From Lytechinus pictus (taxonomy: Eukaryota; Echinodermata; Echinoidea; Temnopleuroida; Toxopneustidae), in the NCBI RefSeq assembly GCF_037042905.1, contig NC_087256.1, positions 25,563,501 to 25,627,500 of the forward strand: DNA of 64,000 bases, in the 5' to 3' direction. The stretch's first letter is position 1, and each line of letters opens with the position of its first letter. A program made the translations under genes and the position numbers. A model generated the notes under the pieces. It searched no databases, had not been told where the DNA came from, and saw nothing but the letters and a program-made list of their open reading frames with translations. This document shows positions 13,001 to 22,476 of this stretch, one piece after another.

Positions 13001-13820
13001 TTACTAATGATAAATATTAATTCTCGCATGCAGGGACTCCCATGACATTATTCATTTTCAATAAAGAGTCATATATCCTGGTCTTATATCCAATGAAGCC
13101 GTGAGAACAAGTTTATAGCCTACATCCTTGTAAAATATAAGAAATCGTTGCCAAGAAAGAGGGAAGAGATAAGGCTGTTTGAAGGGTGGGTGGGGTACAT
13201 GTAGTCACGACGATGATTTTATGATAACATTATTATAATCCGCATTTATAAATTTACAGATACACCATTACCACATATTACATTGAAACACTTTAAACAT
13301 GTTAATCACATGCGTAGTATTCTTTTCCCGCAACTATAAGTCTCTGTTCTCTATATGTTGCAGTCATATCAGTTAACCTCACTTCCAATTACCGATCAAC
13401 AGGATCAGCGATTATTTGAATAACGCAGCAGTGATCGGTTTGAAATCGTTTACATTTGTGTGACTGCCACCATGGAGATGATGATGCACCTACAGCTAAG
13501 ATGATACACTACAATCATAAATCAAAACAAAAGTTTGAAGTCATATATTCTTTTTCGATTGGATGCTTTATCGATTAGTTCTAATAAATTCGGAACTCAT
13601 CATTTGACAGAAAGGTCTTTATATCGAAACAAAATGAAGAAACAAATATGAATTTGTGGTTTGTATGTCTTACGACTTAAAATAAAATGAAACGAATAGG
13701 GGGATATATATTCCTTACCTGGCTTGTGGCGTGCGTAGGGGGAGAGAGTGCCTGCCTAAGGAGTCCAATACTAAGAGCTGGTCGTGAGCGAGAGACCATT
13801 TTACAAGCGGATAACGCCAT
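6899..13820 (-). CDS. AhpD-like peroxidase-related protein, paralog 1 (5' part only)
   Basis: Two minus-strand exons join in phase 0: 13819 side (13719-13820, 34 codons) and 6899-7024 (42 codons). The second encodes a block ISRFPIPDRDTLPGDIQ, closely matching the exon at 28286-28422 of the neighbouring gene, so the two are paralogs. The N-terminus is rich in Arg, Ser and Leu with no acids in its first 30 residues, as in a mitochondrial targeting peptide. The exon with the CxxCxxxH centre was searched for left of 6899 and not found, so it is either beyond the window edge or missing. The family (carboxymuconolactone decarboxylase/AhpD fold) reduces peroxides or has related thiol chemistry; the substrate is unknown. 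It could be a partial duplicate. Confidence 0.55.
7112..7299. mobile_element. palindromic MITE rich in GTTTAAAC
   Basis: Long inverted repeats: 'gtttaagcctgtcactctaa' on the left is mirrored by 'ttagagtgacgggcttaaac' on the right. The centre has several GTTTAAAC-like words. The ends read CAC(A/T)GTAAAAA and lie beside TA dinucleotides, suggesting a Tc1/mariner-type MITE. Confidence 0.65.
7300..8072. other. no gene seen; AT-rich, G14 run
   Basis: Nothing coding. A run of 14 G at about 7983-7996 is one of many G tracts in this window. The stretch from 7385 resembles an A/T-rich 3' tail of a retroposon in reverse orientation, but is not diagnostic. Confidence 0.35.
8073..8328. mobile_element. 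MITE with GTCTTACAAAG ends
   Basis: The ends 'gtcttacaaagaa' and 'ttctttgtaagac' are inverted repeats. They continue inward with 'cgattgatccgatcaacc' and its complement. About 256 bp, non-coding. Confidence 0.7.
8531..9343. repeat. diverged tandem duplication, one copy split by a SINE
   Basis: 8531-8579 matches 9161-9209, and 9064-9127 matches 9233-9296. The order implies a unit duplicated in tandem, with the left copy opened by the SINE at 8605-8888. Confidence 0.6.
8605..8888 (+). mobile_element. tRNA-derived SINE lacking the anticodon arm
   Basis: An A box (TGGTCTAGTGGTTACGAC) is followed at once by a B box (GTGGGTTCGAAAACC), so the anticodon region between them has been lost. The body has 'ttcagcaagaaatttaccca' and the tail 'gctgcgctatataaatgg' followed by (ATT)n. 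These are typical of a dispersed marine-invertebrate SINE. It interrupts the repeat unit described at 8531-9343. Confidence 0.7.
9344..12770. other. no gene seen; AT-rich repeat remnants
   Basis: The longest open frame (125 codons, minus strand, 9905-10282) shows no domain and overlaps 'gttataagctatcgaaatcc', which resembles a repeat near 21805. Stretches at 10545-10690 and 11698-11800 look like reverse-oriented retroposon 3' tails ('caaatttcaaatt...tttatttca'). Confidence 0.35.
12771..12959. mobile_element. G-tract MITE with GGCGGATCC ends
   Basis: The ends 'ggcggatccggg' and 'cctggatccgcc' are inverted repeats. A G12 run lies just inside the left end. Fragments with the same end motif recur at about 1990, 37085 and 37565. 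Confidence 0.6.
13719..13820 (-). CDS. paralog 1 exon 1 (possible mitochondrial presequence)
   Basis: The ATG at 13820-13818 is the first in-frame ATG of the open frame. The exon ends in CAG|GTAAGG, a strong donor. The 34 residues include MVSRSRPALSIGLLRQALS, basic and amphipathic-looking without acidic residues. Targeting is inferred from composition only. Confidence 0.5.
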
Positions 13821-14312
13821 CGCTGTTCTCGGTCTAAAACTTTGGAGATGGAAACGATGAATGTCTGTTTCACAGATAACAAGCTGGTATGTCGTCGAAT
13901 TCAAGAAAACATATTCTTGATTTTCCCGCTAGTAGGTAGACGTCAGCTCGGCTAACATTTCAAAACTACGCCGCATTGCCCGCTGACCTGGGTTTTAATA
14001 TTTGAGCAGGAGTACGCGGTGAATGGAGCGCCATACGGTCCATCGCACTTTGATCTGTCGTGATGAAGTCAACACAGATATTTTGCTCATCATCAAATTG
14101 CGTTTGCTGGTATCATATTGGTTGCCTTGCTCGTCGATGCTCGACTCAAAGGATTTAATATATGCTGTATAAAGAGCCGAGTTGGCTCTCTAGGAGGCGG
14201 GGGGGGGGGGGGGGGGGTGAGGGTCCCATGCGCACTTTTGTGGTGTCTGAAAATTCTATCTTGGATAAGTGCCCCCTTCTATTACTGTTAAGTGCACACT
14301 TTTCTTCTTATA

Positions 14313-14558
14313 CACTGCATAAACTCCGGTGTTGATTTAACATCAGCCCGGATTCTATATATGTCCACACCAGAGAAGTATTAAAACAATTAACACCAGT
14401 TTGGAATCAAACCGATGCTGTTTTAATACTAATTGGCGTTGTATAAACACCTATCTGGTGTTAGACCAAAACGAAACTGGTGTTGTTTAACCCTTCTCTG
14501 GTGTAGACATATATAGATTCCGGGCTGGTGTTAAATCAACACCGGAGTTTTTGCAGTG
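14313..14558. mobile_element. palindromic MITE with TA target duplication
   Basis: The ends CACTGCA...TGCAGTG lie between TA dinucleotides (14311-14312 and 14559-14560). Inverted repeats run well inward ('actccggtgttgattta' and its complement). Tc1/mariner-type by its TA site; non-coding. Confidence 0.8.
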
Positions 14559-14560
14559 TA

Positions 14561-16559
14561 GTGATCCTTTCTCTATTTTTAATTCTGTAAAGTAATCGAT
14601 TGAACATAATAGCACTCTGTTTGAAAATACCATATTTTCGTCTGATCAATGCCCATCAGTGGCCAGTTTAATCGTAATTGGCCTATAGTGCTATCTGAGG
14701 TACCCAAAATTCTATATGAGAAAAGTGTTATCTTTTCTTGTCGATTATCGCCATATAATTATCTTCCTATTGTTTTTTTTTTCTCTATTTCACATTCTGA
14801 AAAGTTGCCGATTGAACCTAACAATTGATCAGTGTTCGTGTTGTACGAATAAATTGTCTATTAGAGCCTATTCATTTCATTTCAAATACAATTCATTTCA
14901 ATTCAAGTAAAACATTTATTTTCTCCCACTAATTGACATTCTTTTTATATGTATTATATAAAGTACAAAAATAAATGAATATGGATACAGTATTGAAAAA
15001 ATTATGCTTCTTTTGTGTCAAATCATCGAAATTGCGTGTTTTCTTTGTCTGCACTGTATATTCAAATTATAAAGTGGTCAATGTAAGATATTTAATGTTA
15101 TCTTCACTTAAACTCGACATTACTTTACCTTTTGATAAGTTTCTTTTTAATTTGAGATAAGGCTATTTCAATGCACGATAAGTCCACATCTCCGTCTGAT
15201 GCTGATTTTGCACTCTAACGACATCCCCCCCCCCCCCCGTTTAGAGTGACAGATTGTTTGGTTTGATTTTATTTACTGTATAAAAATCACAACAAAATAC
15301 ATTGTACATTATATAAGATTTAATATACATAAACACTTAAAAAGATACGGATGGATCATAGAGCCGTTGATAAATGGCTCTGTTCTTCCTCGAGGTCCAA
15401 TTGCAGTGGTATAAACTATAATCAATAAAGTCAGAGTATTATTCTGTCATGTTTTAACCCCTTCGGGAAAGCTCATCTCATCCTTTTTTATCAAAAAACA
15501 CGGGGGGGGGGGTGGTGCCACTCCTGAACAGCGCTCTATAATACTACTCTAACAGATGTTTTACCCCATTCCTTAATTCTATCTTTTTTAAACTTCATTC
15601 TTCCCTTTCCAAACATATTTTTGCCTAAATTCAATTTTGGGAAGGGTGGGTAACACTTCCATTTTGTACGGCTCTGTAAAAAATAGAGACAAAATGTGAA
15701 GGAAATTATGGGCCCAGCCATGGGTGAGAAAAGAGGAGGATAAGGACAGACGAGGATCGGGGGGGGGGGGAGGGGTGAGCGCACATCGTTTTTCCCTCTA
15801 TCGCTGCCCTCGTTTTGCTAGGAAAAAGTGTGGACAGAAAATTTTCTCACTGGGTGGTGATAAGTTTTTTTTTTTAAATGCAAGACCAGTATTTGTATAT
15901 TGCTTGATTTTTCATTATTTGCAAAAATGCCCCCCCCCCCAATCTGGTCAATGCTGAATCTGCCCCTCGATAGGGATTCATAGTTTTAAAGGGGCAATAA
16001 CGGCCTATCATCAGCTTATCAAATGGGGAATCATCGCAGATATTAGGGCAGGGGCGGCGGAGCGAAGTTGAAAGTGGGGGGGGGGGGCACAGGGAAAAAA
16101 GGCACTTTCTTTCGAAAAGGGCACTATCTTAAAACAAAGAAAAATGACTTATCTACAGTGGTGCAATGAGCTAACAATTTCTGGGGGGGGGGGGCTAGAT
16201 ATGTCGTATCACGTCAAATTGTTATAAGCTGCGAGAAAGCGAAGCGAGCGAGCCAAAATTTTGACATTTTTCAGACGAAAATCCAATTTTGTGATAGATT
16301 TCGACATAATATAAAAGAAAATAATATCATATTTTATCCTTCTCCCTTTCATTTTCTTTCCTTTTCCCTTTTTTTCTTGGTCGTTAAAAAAGAATTGGGG
16401 GAAGAGCCCCCCAATCTGTATGCCACTGCTTATCTACCCCACTCACATGAGTCATGAACGAGGCACGAATGATTATTCTTACAAGCTTTTTCCTTCATAA
16501 GTAGTAACATCTAAATATGAGAATAATGTTTACTTGTTTCAAATGGCGTTCGTTAACAC
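14561..16559. other. no gene seen; many G/C homopolymers
   Basis: G or C runs of 9 or more occur at about 15226, 15503, 15759, 15931, 16078 and 16183, usually beside 'gcaca', 'ttttt' or 'gatcc' words of the G-tract repeat family. Open frames are compositionally biased only. Confidence 0.4.
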
Positions 16560-17350
16560 ATAAAGCGGGTCCTTCTCACAGGTGCATGAAAGGGGCACAC
16601 GTGAGGGGCACTTTTCTCGGGTAAAAAGGGGCACAGATTCGAGAAAGGGCATTTATAAGAAGGCAAAGGGGCACTTGCTAACGGCATAAAACAGGTATGA
16701 AATGGGTACAGAACACGTTCGAGAGGGGCACTTTTCTTGGGTAAAAATTAAGGGGCACTGATTCGAGAAAAGGCACTTACAAGAAGGCAAGGGGACAATT
16801 GCTCATATATAAAACGGACCCTTCTCAGATGGGGGGCACAGAACACGTTCGTGAGGGGGGGGGGCACTGATTCGAGAAGGGCACTTACAAGGCAAGTGGC
16901 ACTTGTTCACACATAAAACGGGCACTTCTAAGGTGAAAGGGGCACAGAACACATTCGTGAGAGGCACTTTTCTTGAGAAAAAGGGGCACTGATTCGAGAA
17001 ACGACATTTATAAGAAGGCAAGGGCACTTGCTCATACATAAAACGGGTCCTTCTTAGGTGAAAGGAATATATATAGAACACGCTCGTGAGGGCGCATATT
17101 TTGTTAAAGATTGGCACTGATACGAGAAATGGCACTTACTAACACATAAAACGGGTCATTTTCAGATGAAAGGGGCACAGAACACGTTCGATTGGGGGCA
17201 TTTTGGGGGTAAGAATTGACACTTACACGAGAAAGGGCACTTGGTAACACCAAGAACGTGTCCTACTCAGGTGAAAGAGGCACAGCACACGTTCATGAGG
17301 GGGCATTTTTCTTGCGTAAAAAAGGGCACTTTTTCAGTGCTTTAAAAAGT
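16560..17350. repeat. ~115-125-bp minisatellite, about 7 units
   Basis: Each unit contains 'cataaaacgggtccttctca', 'gaaaggggcacagaacacgt', 'gaggggcacttttcttg' and 'gattcgagaaagggcactt' in that order. Starts fall near 16560, 16685, 16805, 16910, 17035, 17145 and 17250. Units are diverged with small indels, so the array is old. Confidence 0.75.
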
Positions 17351-17760
17351 GGGGGCACCATGCCCCCGGCCTCCCCCCACCCCAGGATCACTGCCCCTGT
17401 ATTAGAGGAGGGGTTCATCTGAATCTTTGTCGTGCGAGTCCGGAGCTGTATTTGAGACTGACAGAGCCCCACTTTTTTCTTGTCAGGCTAAGTTCAAAGA
17501 CGCCCTCTATTGGACTGAAATGGTATGTAAAGACTTTCATCCTTTCAAAGCAATGTCTGTCTTTCAAATTACGTTTAATCAATGAACGAGATTCTAAAAA
17601 TCTTTTACGTGGTGTTAAGTAGAAATTACTGTATGCAAAAAAGATCAAACAACATCGGAACTTAAAGGAAGTGATATACACTGATAATTGAAAAGTAGAT
17701 ACATGATTGAAGCAGGCCTGGATGGAGGACATAAGGAAACAACACCCACTCACATGCAGA

Positions 17761-17812
17761 AGGGGGGGGGGGGTCTGGATGGGGCTGGGGAGCAGACCCC
17801 CCCCCCCCCCCC
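17761..17812. repeat. G-run/C-run inverted pair
   Basis: A G12 run at about 17761 and a C14 run at about 17799 flank a short spacer, so a strand can fold into a G:C hairpin or form a G-quadruplex. Part of the G-tract repeat family. Confidence 0.6.
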
Positions 17813-17815
17813 AAT

Positions 17816-18816
17816 AAACTTTTAATGAGTAAGAAGGAAAAGGAAAGAATGAAAAGGAAAATAACAATTATGAAATGTGATATGATAAAATATGCTGTTA
17901 TTCTATTCAATGAAACAAAAAAAGAAATGTGGAAAGGATAACTTTCATGTCAAATAAACAAGTAATACCACAACTTGGAAATAACATGAACATTCAACAC
18001 AATTGTCATGATGATTTCAGTACAAAAGATGCCCTTTATTGAATAAAGTATTTTTGATATATTAATCTCAATAAGATACCACAACCAAATAAATATCTGC
18101 ACAATTTATGAATACATTAGGAATCAAGAAATAATTCCAACAGATGTCGGAATATATAAGAGCACAATTTCTGCTGGCTGTGATGAGCACACCCTTCTTT
18201 TAAATTACAATGCACTTTGATCATTGCATTTGAATCAATTACAGGAGCTTCTATATAAACTGTTATGGTGATGTTATGAGTCCATTATTATAACATTGCT
18301 TCCTAATATAGCCTTATCCTGTAAACTTTTTTTCATTTTTATATATACAAGGAAATTATACTTACTATGCATGGAGAGAAGTAAGGACCCCCCCCACCAA
18401 AGTGAAAAACACAATTCCCCTAGAACTTACTGTAAATCAAATACACCCACATTAAAAGATCAACATAATATATACTGCACATTTATCATAACTATAATAA
18501 ATTAATAAATGGATGGATGGATGAATGAACGAATGATTCCAGATTTCAGATAATGGAATACATGTATAACACAAAATTTCGATTACACTGTTAGCTCAGT
18601 CATAATGCATATCATTTGTTTTAACAGATAGTGCAAAAATTAGGTATTGCATGATTATATTAATTTCAAATGATTAGAGATAAAATCATCAGATCTGCAT
18701 ACTTAAAGTCCAAGTCCACTCCAACAACAAGTTGATAAAAAATAGAAATAAAACAATCATAGCTGAAGATCTCGTAAGAATAGGCTAGATTTTCACTTAT
18801 TTTGATAAAACATATA
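17816..18816. other. no gene seen
   Basis: AT-rich. Contains a (GGAT/GAAT)n-like short repeat near 18508-18535 and an AAGTCCACTCC MITE end near 18707. Confidence 0.35.
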
Positions 18817-19347
18817 CAGTGCATCCCAGAAAAAATGAAACAAGGATTCACCTATTTTTCTTCAAAGGCAAGTAAATTATGATATTTCATTTTCATCATC
18901 ATAAGATTCAGTTATTCCTCTATATTTTGATACCTGATATGAGACGAACACTTCACGCATTAATGAGCAAGACAAGTTTGAAATTTTAATTAAAAACCAG
19001 GTTGCGTAGAAAAATCGGAAAAGATTGGTTAACGATATGACGATTGTGCTTATTCGACTATAGGCTCATTCGCATTTCTTTTGTAATCTTTGTTAAGTTT
19101 CTGTCACTGACCTCTAAATGAGAGTGGATTCAAATTCACACATGAGTTTCTGCACTATTCGTCTCTGATATGCCTCAGTATTTATTGTTTGCAATCTGCC
19201 ATGTGTGAATGATTTGCTAAGCTGTTGGTCTCAAATTAAAGAAGAGATTCCACTCTTACCATACGTGTCAAATCTGTAATAGAAACATATTTAATAATTT
19301 GAAATGCATTTCTAAAAACAGGTTTCCTTTATGTGGGACGCACCGTG
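18817..19347. mobile_element. 531-bp MITE with TA target duplication
   Basis: The left end CAGTGCATCCCAGAAA and right end (complement CACGGTGCGTCCCACATAAA) are imperfect inverted repeats flanked by TA at 18815-18816 and 19348-19349. Non-coding inside. Confidence 0.6.
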
Positions 19348-19576
19348 TATGGGTAGCATGCAACAAATATGCCTAGTACTCACTATTAATATTCTGTTTC
19401 AATATTATACAAAAAAATATTTCACTTCTTCCTCTTGAAGTGTAAGAGAGGGTCTGACTCCACCTGAAAACGTGGGTAATTATTCTTTCTTATTATGATT
19501 CAGTAGTCAAATCTACAAAAATAGAAAATTTTAATGTTTTGTAAAATACGAATGAAATAGTGTGTGACATGACCAA

Positions 19577-19789
19577 AAATTAATTTTACCAAATTGATCC
19601 TGGACCCTACAGCCACTATGCAGCGCCAGATCGATGTTGGCAACATTTGCCCTTAAATCGTTGAATATCAAATCGAGTTACGGCAACTCCCATCTTTTAG
19701 CGTCTTTTGGTCTGACGCGGCCGGGGCTTTAACTCCCGACCTCCCAGTTGTGAGACGGACACCCTACCAACTGAGTCAACACACCAGTA
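19577..19789 (-). mobile_element. tRNA-derived SINE, family A
   Basis: Minus strand: a tRNA-like head with A box (TGACTCAGTTGGTAGGGTG) and B box (GGTCGGGAGTTAAAGCCCC), then a body containing 'aaaagatgggagttgc' and 'aatttggtaaaatta'. Same family as 23336-23530 and 63764-63962. Confidence 0.75.
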
Positions 19790-20290
19790 TGGTGATACGT
19801 AATACATACATGTACACTTTCAATAATTATTCACTCCATATAATTTCCCATGAATATATGAATATACATATTGACAAGAAAGTTTTCAAGCCATGCAGTC
19901 AGTAGGGAGGTCCCCAACAAGTGGCTTCTATCATCCAAGTGATATTCATGACTCGAGAGGATTTGCATATTTAATGAGGTTGATGCAGACCAAAACGCCG
20001 CTTTGTAATTCAGTCATTGCTGCTCTAAATATAAATCAAATTTCATGATTTTGGTATCAATTTAGAGAAGAAAAATAATTCTTTCAGGTCATGTGTTTGA
20101 ATTTTATTCAAAGATTTTGTAATGTAGGTGAAACTGTTTAACTAAAATATGCTACAAAATAATCGTTTTCACCTGACAAAAGTTATTTTCACACTATATT
20201 TTGTTTGAGCCCAAATGATTTTTAGATCATGATAAAGCTTAATACCTATGCTTTAAAATGGTATAGGTTTCAAAACAAGAATTGGTTTAA

Positions 20291-20565
20291 TCGGATCAAG
20301 ATCACACTTTTCATTGGCCAAGTACATTAAGCAGCTTGAAAACAAGAATACTGCACTCTGATTGGTCAAAGACACCATACACTCAACGGTTCCAGTGCTG
20401 GATTCACGGCAAGGTCACACTTCCCATGTGGTAATCTCATCAAATTACCTGCGCTTGTTGATTTGAAGCCTTATCCAGCCAATCAGAACTCTAGATTTCA
20501 TGCTACTCCAAAATTTTTGAAATCTCGTCGTGTACCTTGGTGGGAAAAGTGTGATCTTGACCCGA
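20291..20565. mobile_element. 275-bp MITE with TTAA target duplication
   Basis: TTAA at 20287-20290 and 20566-20569 flanks inverted ends TCGGATCAAGATCACACTTT and AAAGTGTGATCTTGACCCGA. TTAA sites are used by piggyBac and Kolobok transposases; which one is not decided here. Confidence 0.8.
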
Positions 20566-20569
20566 TTAA

Positions 20570-21573
20570 TAGGTGCTGCATATTAAGAGTGACATTGTGA
20601 GAAAGTACAGAAATTCAGCTTTGTGGTGATATTGATATCTTCGAGGCTCAAAAGAAAAATATTGCACAATTTGTAAAAGAAAACAAAGGAAGAAAATTCA
20701 GTTTTGAGGCATATTTTCAGGCCTGAAATTCACTACTTATCAAAATATTTTATACAAAATAAATGTCCAATCTGAAAGAAATTTTTTTTTTACTCTGTCC
20801 AATTGTGCAAAGATATTTAATTTGACTTAAGGATAAAGAAGGTAAATTCTTAGAGAAAGAAAATCTCATGATTCAGGAGATCTTGCAGGGAGGCGGATTC
20901 AGCCACTAGAGGATTTGGATGAATCTGGCCTATTTGCTCATTAGCATAGGGACCTGCAGTCTGAATGCATGGGGTTATTAAAATCCAATTCTCTAATTAT
21001 TATGTGTACATGTGCCTAATATCCTGGATTAATTCAGTTCACTTTCCGAGGTAAACCTATAACCCAGGTTTAAACTTCTTAGTAAATTTGTACCATAGAA
21101 TCTTCATAATTAACCCCCCCAAAAAAAAAAAAAAAAAAAAAACCAACAAAAATTAAGAATTTGACAGTTATTCCATCATGCTTTCGAGGTAGTCTGCAGG
21201 CACAGACCCCGAAGTCTAGCACAGGTTCAAACAAACTCAGATCAAAAGAGTGAACGTTTAGTACACTGAAAATTCTTCTGAGGCAATGGTAGGCTAAAAA
21301 ATGCAGACCCCGTTAGCATGTGTAAAAAAAAAAAAACAGTTGGTGCCCTTGAGTTTGTTTCAGATGATTTTAATAGACGAGAGCGTCTGCCACTGGGAAG
21401 ACTATTTCAGACACTTGGACCCGGTGACTGCTTCAAAAAGAATTGCAACTAGGCCAACTTTGCCATTGTCCCAACGACCGTGGTAACGGGGTTCAGCAGC
21501 CAATCACAATCAAGGTTTCCATGGAAGTTACAATAAACGCAAATTTACCACAATTGTAAGTCTTTATGAACCA
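20570..21573. other. no gene seen
   Basis: AT-rich with an A20-class run near 21121-21142. No exon signal. Confidence 0.35.
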
Positions 21574-21745
21574 GGTGGGTGTTTCAAAAAGCTGCCCGTA
21601 AAGTTACGAACGACTTTACGCACGACTGGAACATGTTCTTAGGTCATCACTCAATTATGTAGGGATATCACATAGCACAAGAAAGGAAAACCAGTCGTGC
21701 ATAAAGTAATTCGTATCTTACGAACAGCTTTCTGAAACACCCACC
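21574..21745. mobile_element. foldback MITE with GGTGGGTGTTTCA ends
   Basis: The ends GGTGGGTGTTTC and GAAACACCCACC are perfect inverts. The inverted repeat extends inward through 'cgactttacgcacgactgg' and its complement, so most of the 172 bp can fold back. Confidence 0.75.
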
Positions 21746-22062
21746 AGGGCCCCTGGAGAGCAATACATGAAAACAATAAATGGTGATTTTTCACTGAGAA
21801 CTGTTATAAGCTACTAAAATCCTTGCATCTGATTGGCTCAGAAGAAATAAGTCAATGAAAATTGCTGATTCTTTACTTCATGGGACAGTTGTCAGATCTG
21901 ATTTTCCTTGGCTTAGATTAGCTGGAAGCTCTTTTAGTATAGTAAATGTCGGATGAAATGTCTGACAAGTCCTGTCATGTAAGGCTCGCCTGATTGGCCC
22001 GGAAGAAATAGGTCAGTGAAAAGTCGACTATTTACTTCATATCTCATCCTAAAATACATGTT

Positions 22063-22068
22063 TTATTT
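22063..22068 (-). terminator. polyadenylation signal AATAAA
   Basis: AATAAA reads on the minus strand about 145 bp beyond the stop codon of the AhpD-like gene (22213). It is the first such hexamer found downstream in that direction, so it is the likeliest poly(A) signal. Confidence 0.4.
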
Positions 22069-22108
22069 CGATTTTTAATGATGCATTTCTTACCATCATG
22101 AAAGACCA

Positions 22109-22154
22109 CAAATAGTAGGGGGGACATTTGATATTGTGTCCCCCCTACTATTTG
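22109..22154. repeat. 18-bp perfect hairpin in the presumed 3' UTR
   Basis: CAAATAGTAGGGGGGACA at 22109-22126 is perfectly mirrored at 22137-22154 with a 10-nt loop. It lies between the AhpD-like stop codon and the AATAAA signal, so it should be transcribed into the 3' UTR. Confidence 0.75.
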
Positions 22155-22212
22155 GAGTAGGGGGGGGGGGGGCACGTCCCCCCTGGGATTTCCGCCCATG
22201 TGTCAAGGTTCG

Positions 22213-22476
22213 CTATTTCTTCTCCCTCGGAATCCGTCCAAGCAGGTGAAACTCTTTGTTGGGTCTGCAGCTCGTCAGGTGGGCCAGGCGATTGGACATG
22301 GCGAAGAAAGCGGCCACGCTGCCTACCATGAAGGCATCCTCCTGGTCCAGTCCATGGGCCTCAAGGTTGGAGAAGTGTTCTCCGGTGATGGGCTCGTTCT
22401 TGCAGACGGCCAAGGCCAGGTCCAGGATGGCCCTCTGACGGGAGTCCAAGGCTGCCATGTGCTCATTTGCAACGAT
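22213..22476 (-). CDS. paralog 2, terminal exon
   Basis: Acceptor CCCCACAG before 22476; 87 codons and TAG. Encodes two helices typical of the fold (LDSRQRAILDLALAVCKNEP and DAFMVGSVAAFFAMSNRLA) and a basic C-terminus ending in REKK. Confidence 0.9.
   Translation of the reverse strand: MVANEHMAALDSRQRAILDLALAVCKNEPITGEHFSNLEAHGLDQEDAFMVGSVAAFFAMSNRLAHLTSCRPNKEFHLLGRIPREKK

Noticed and set aside
16560-17350. CRISPR-like array
   Set aside because: Units are contiguous and diverged with no unique spacers; animal genomic context.
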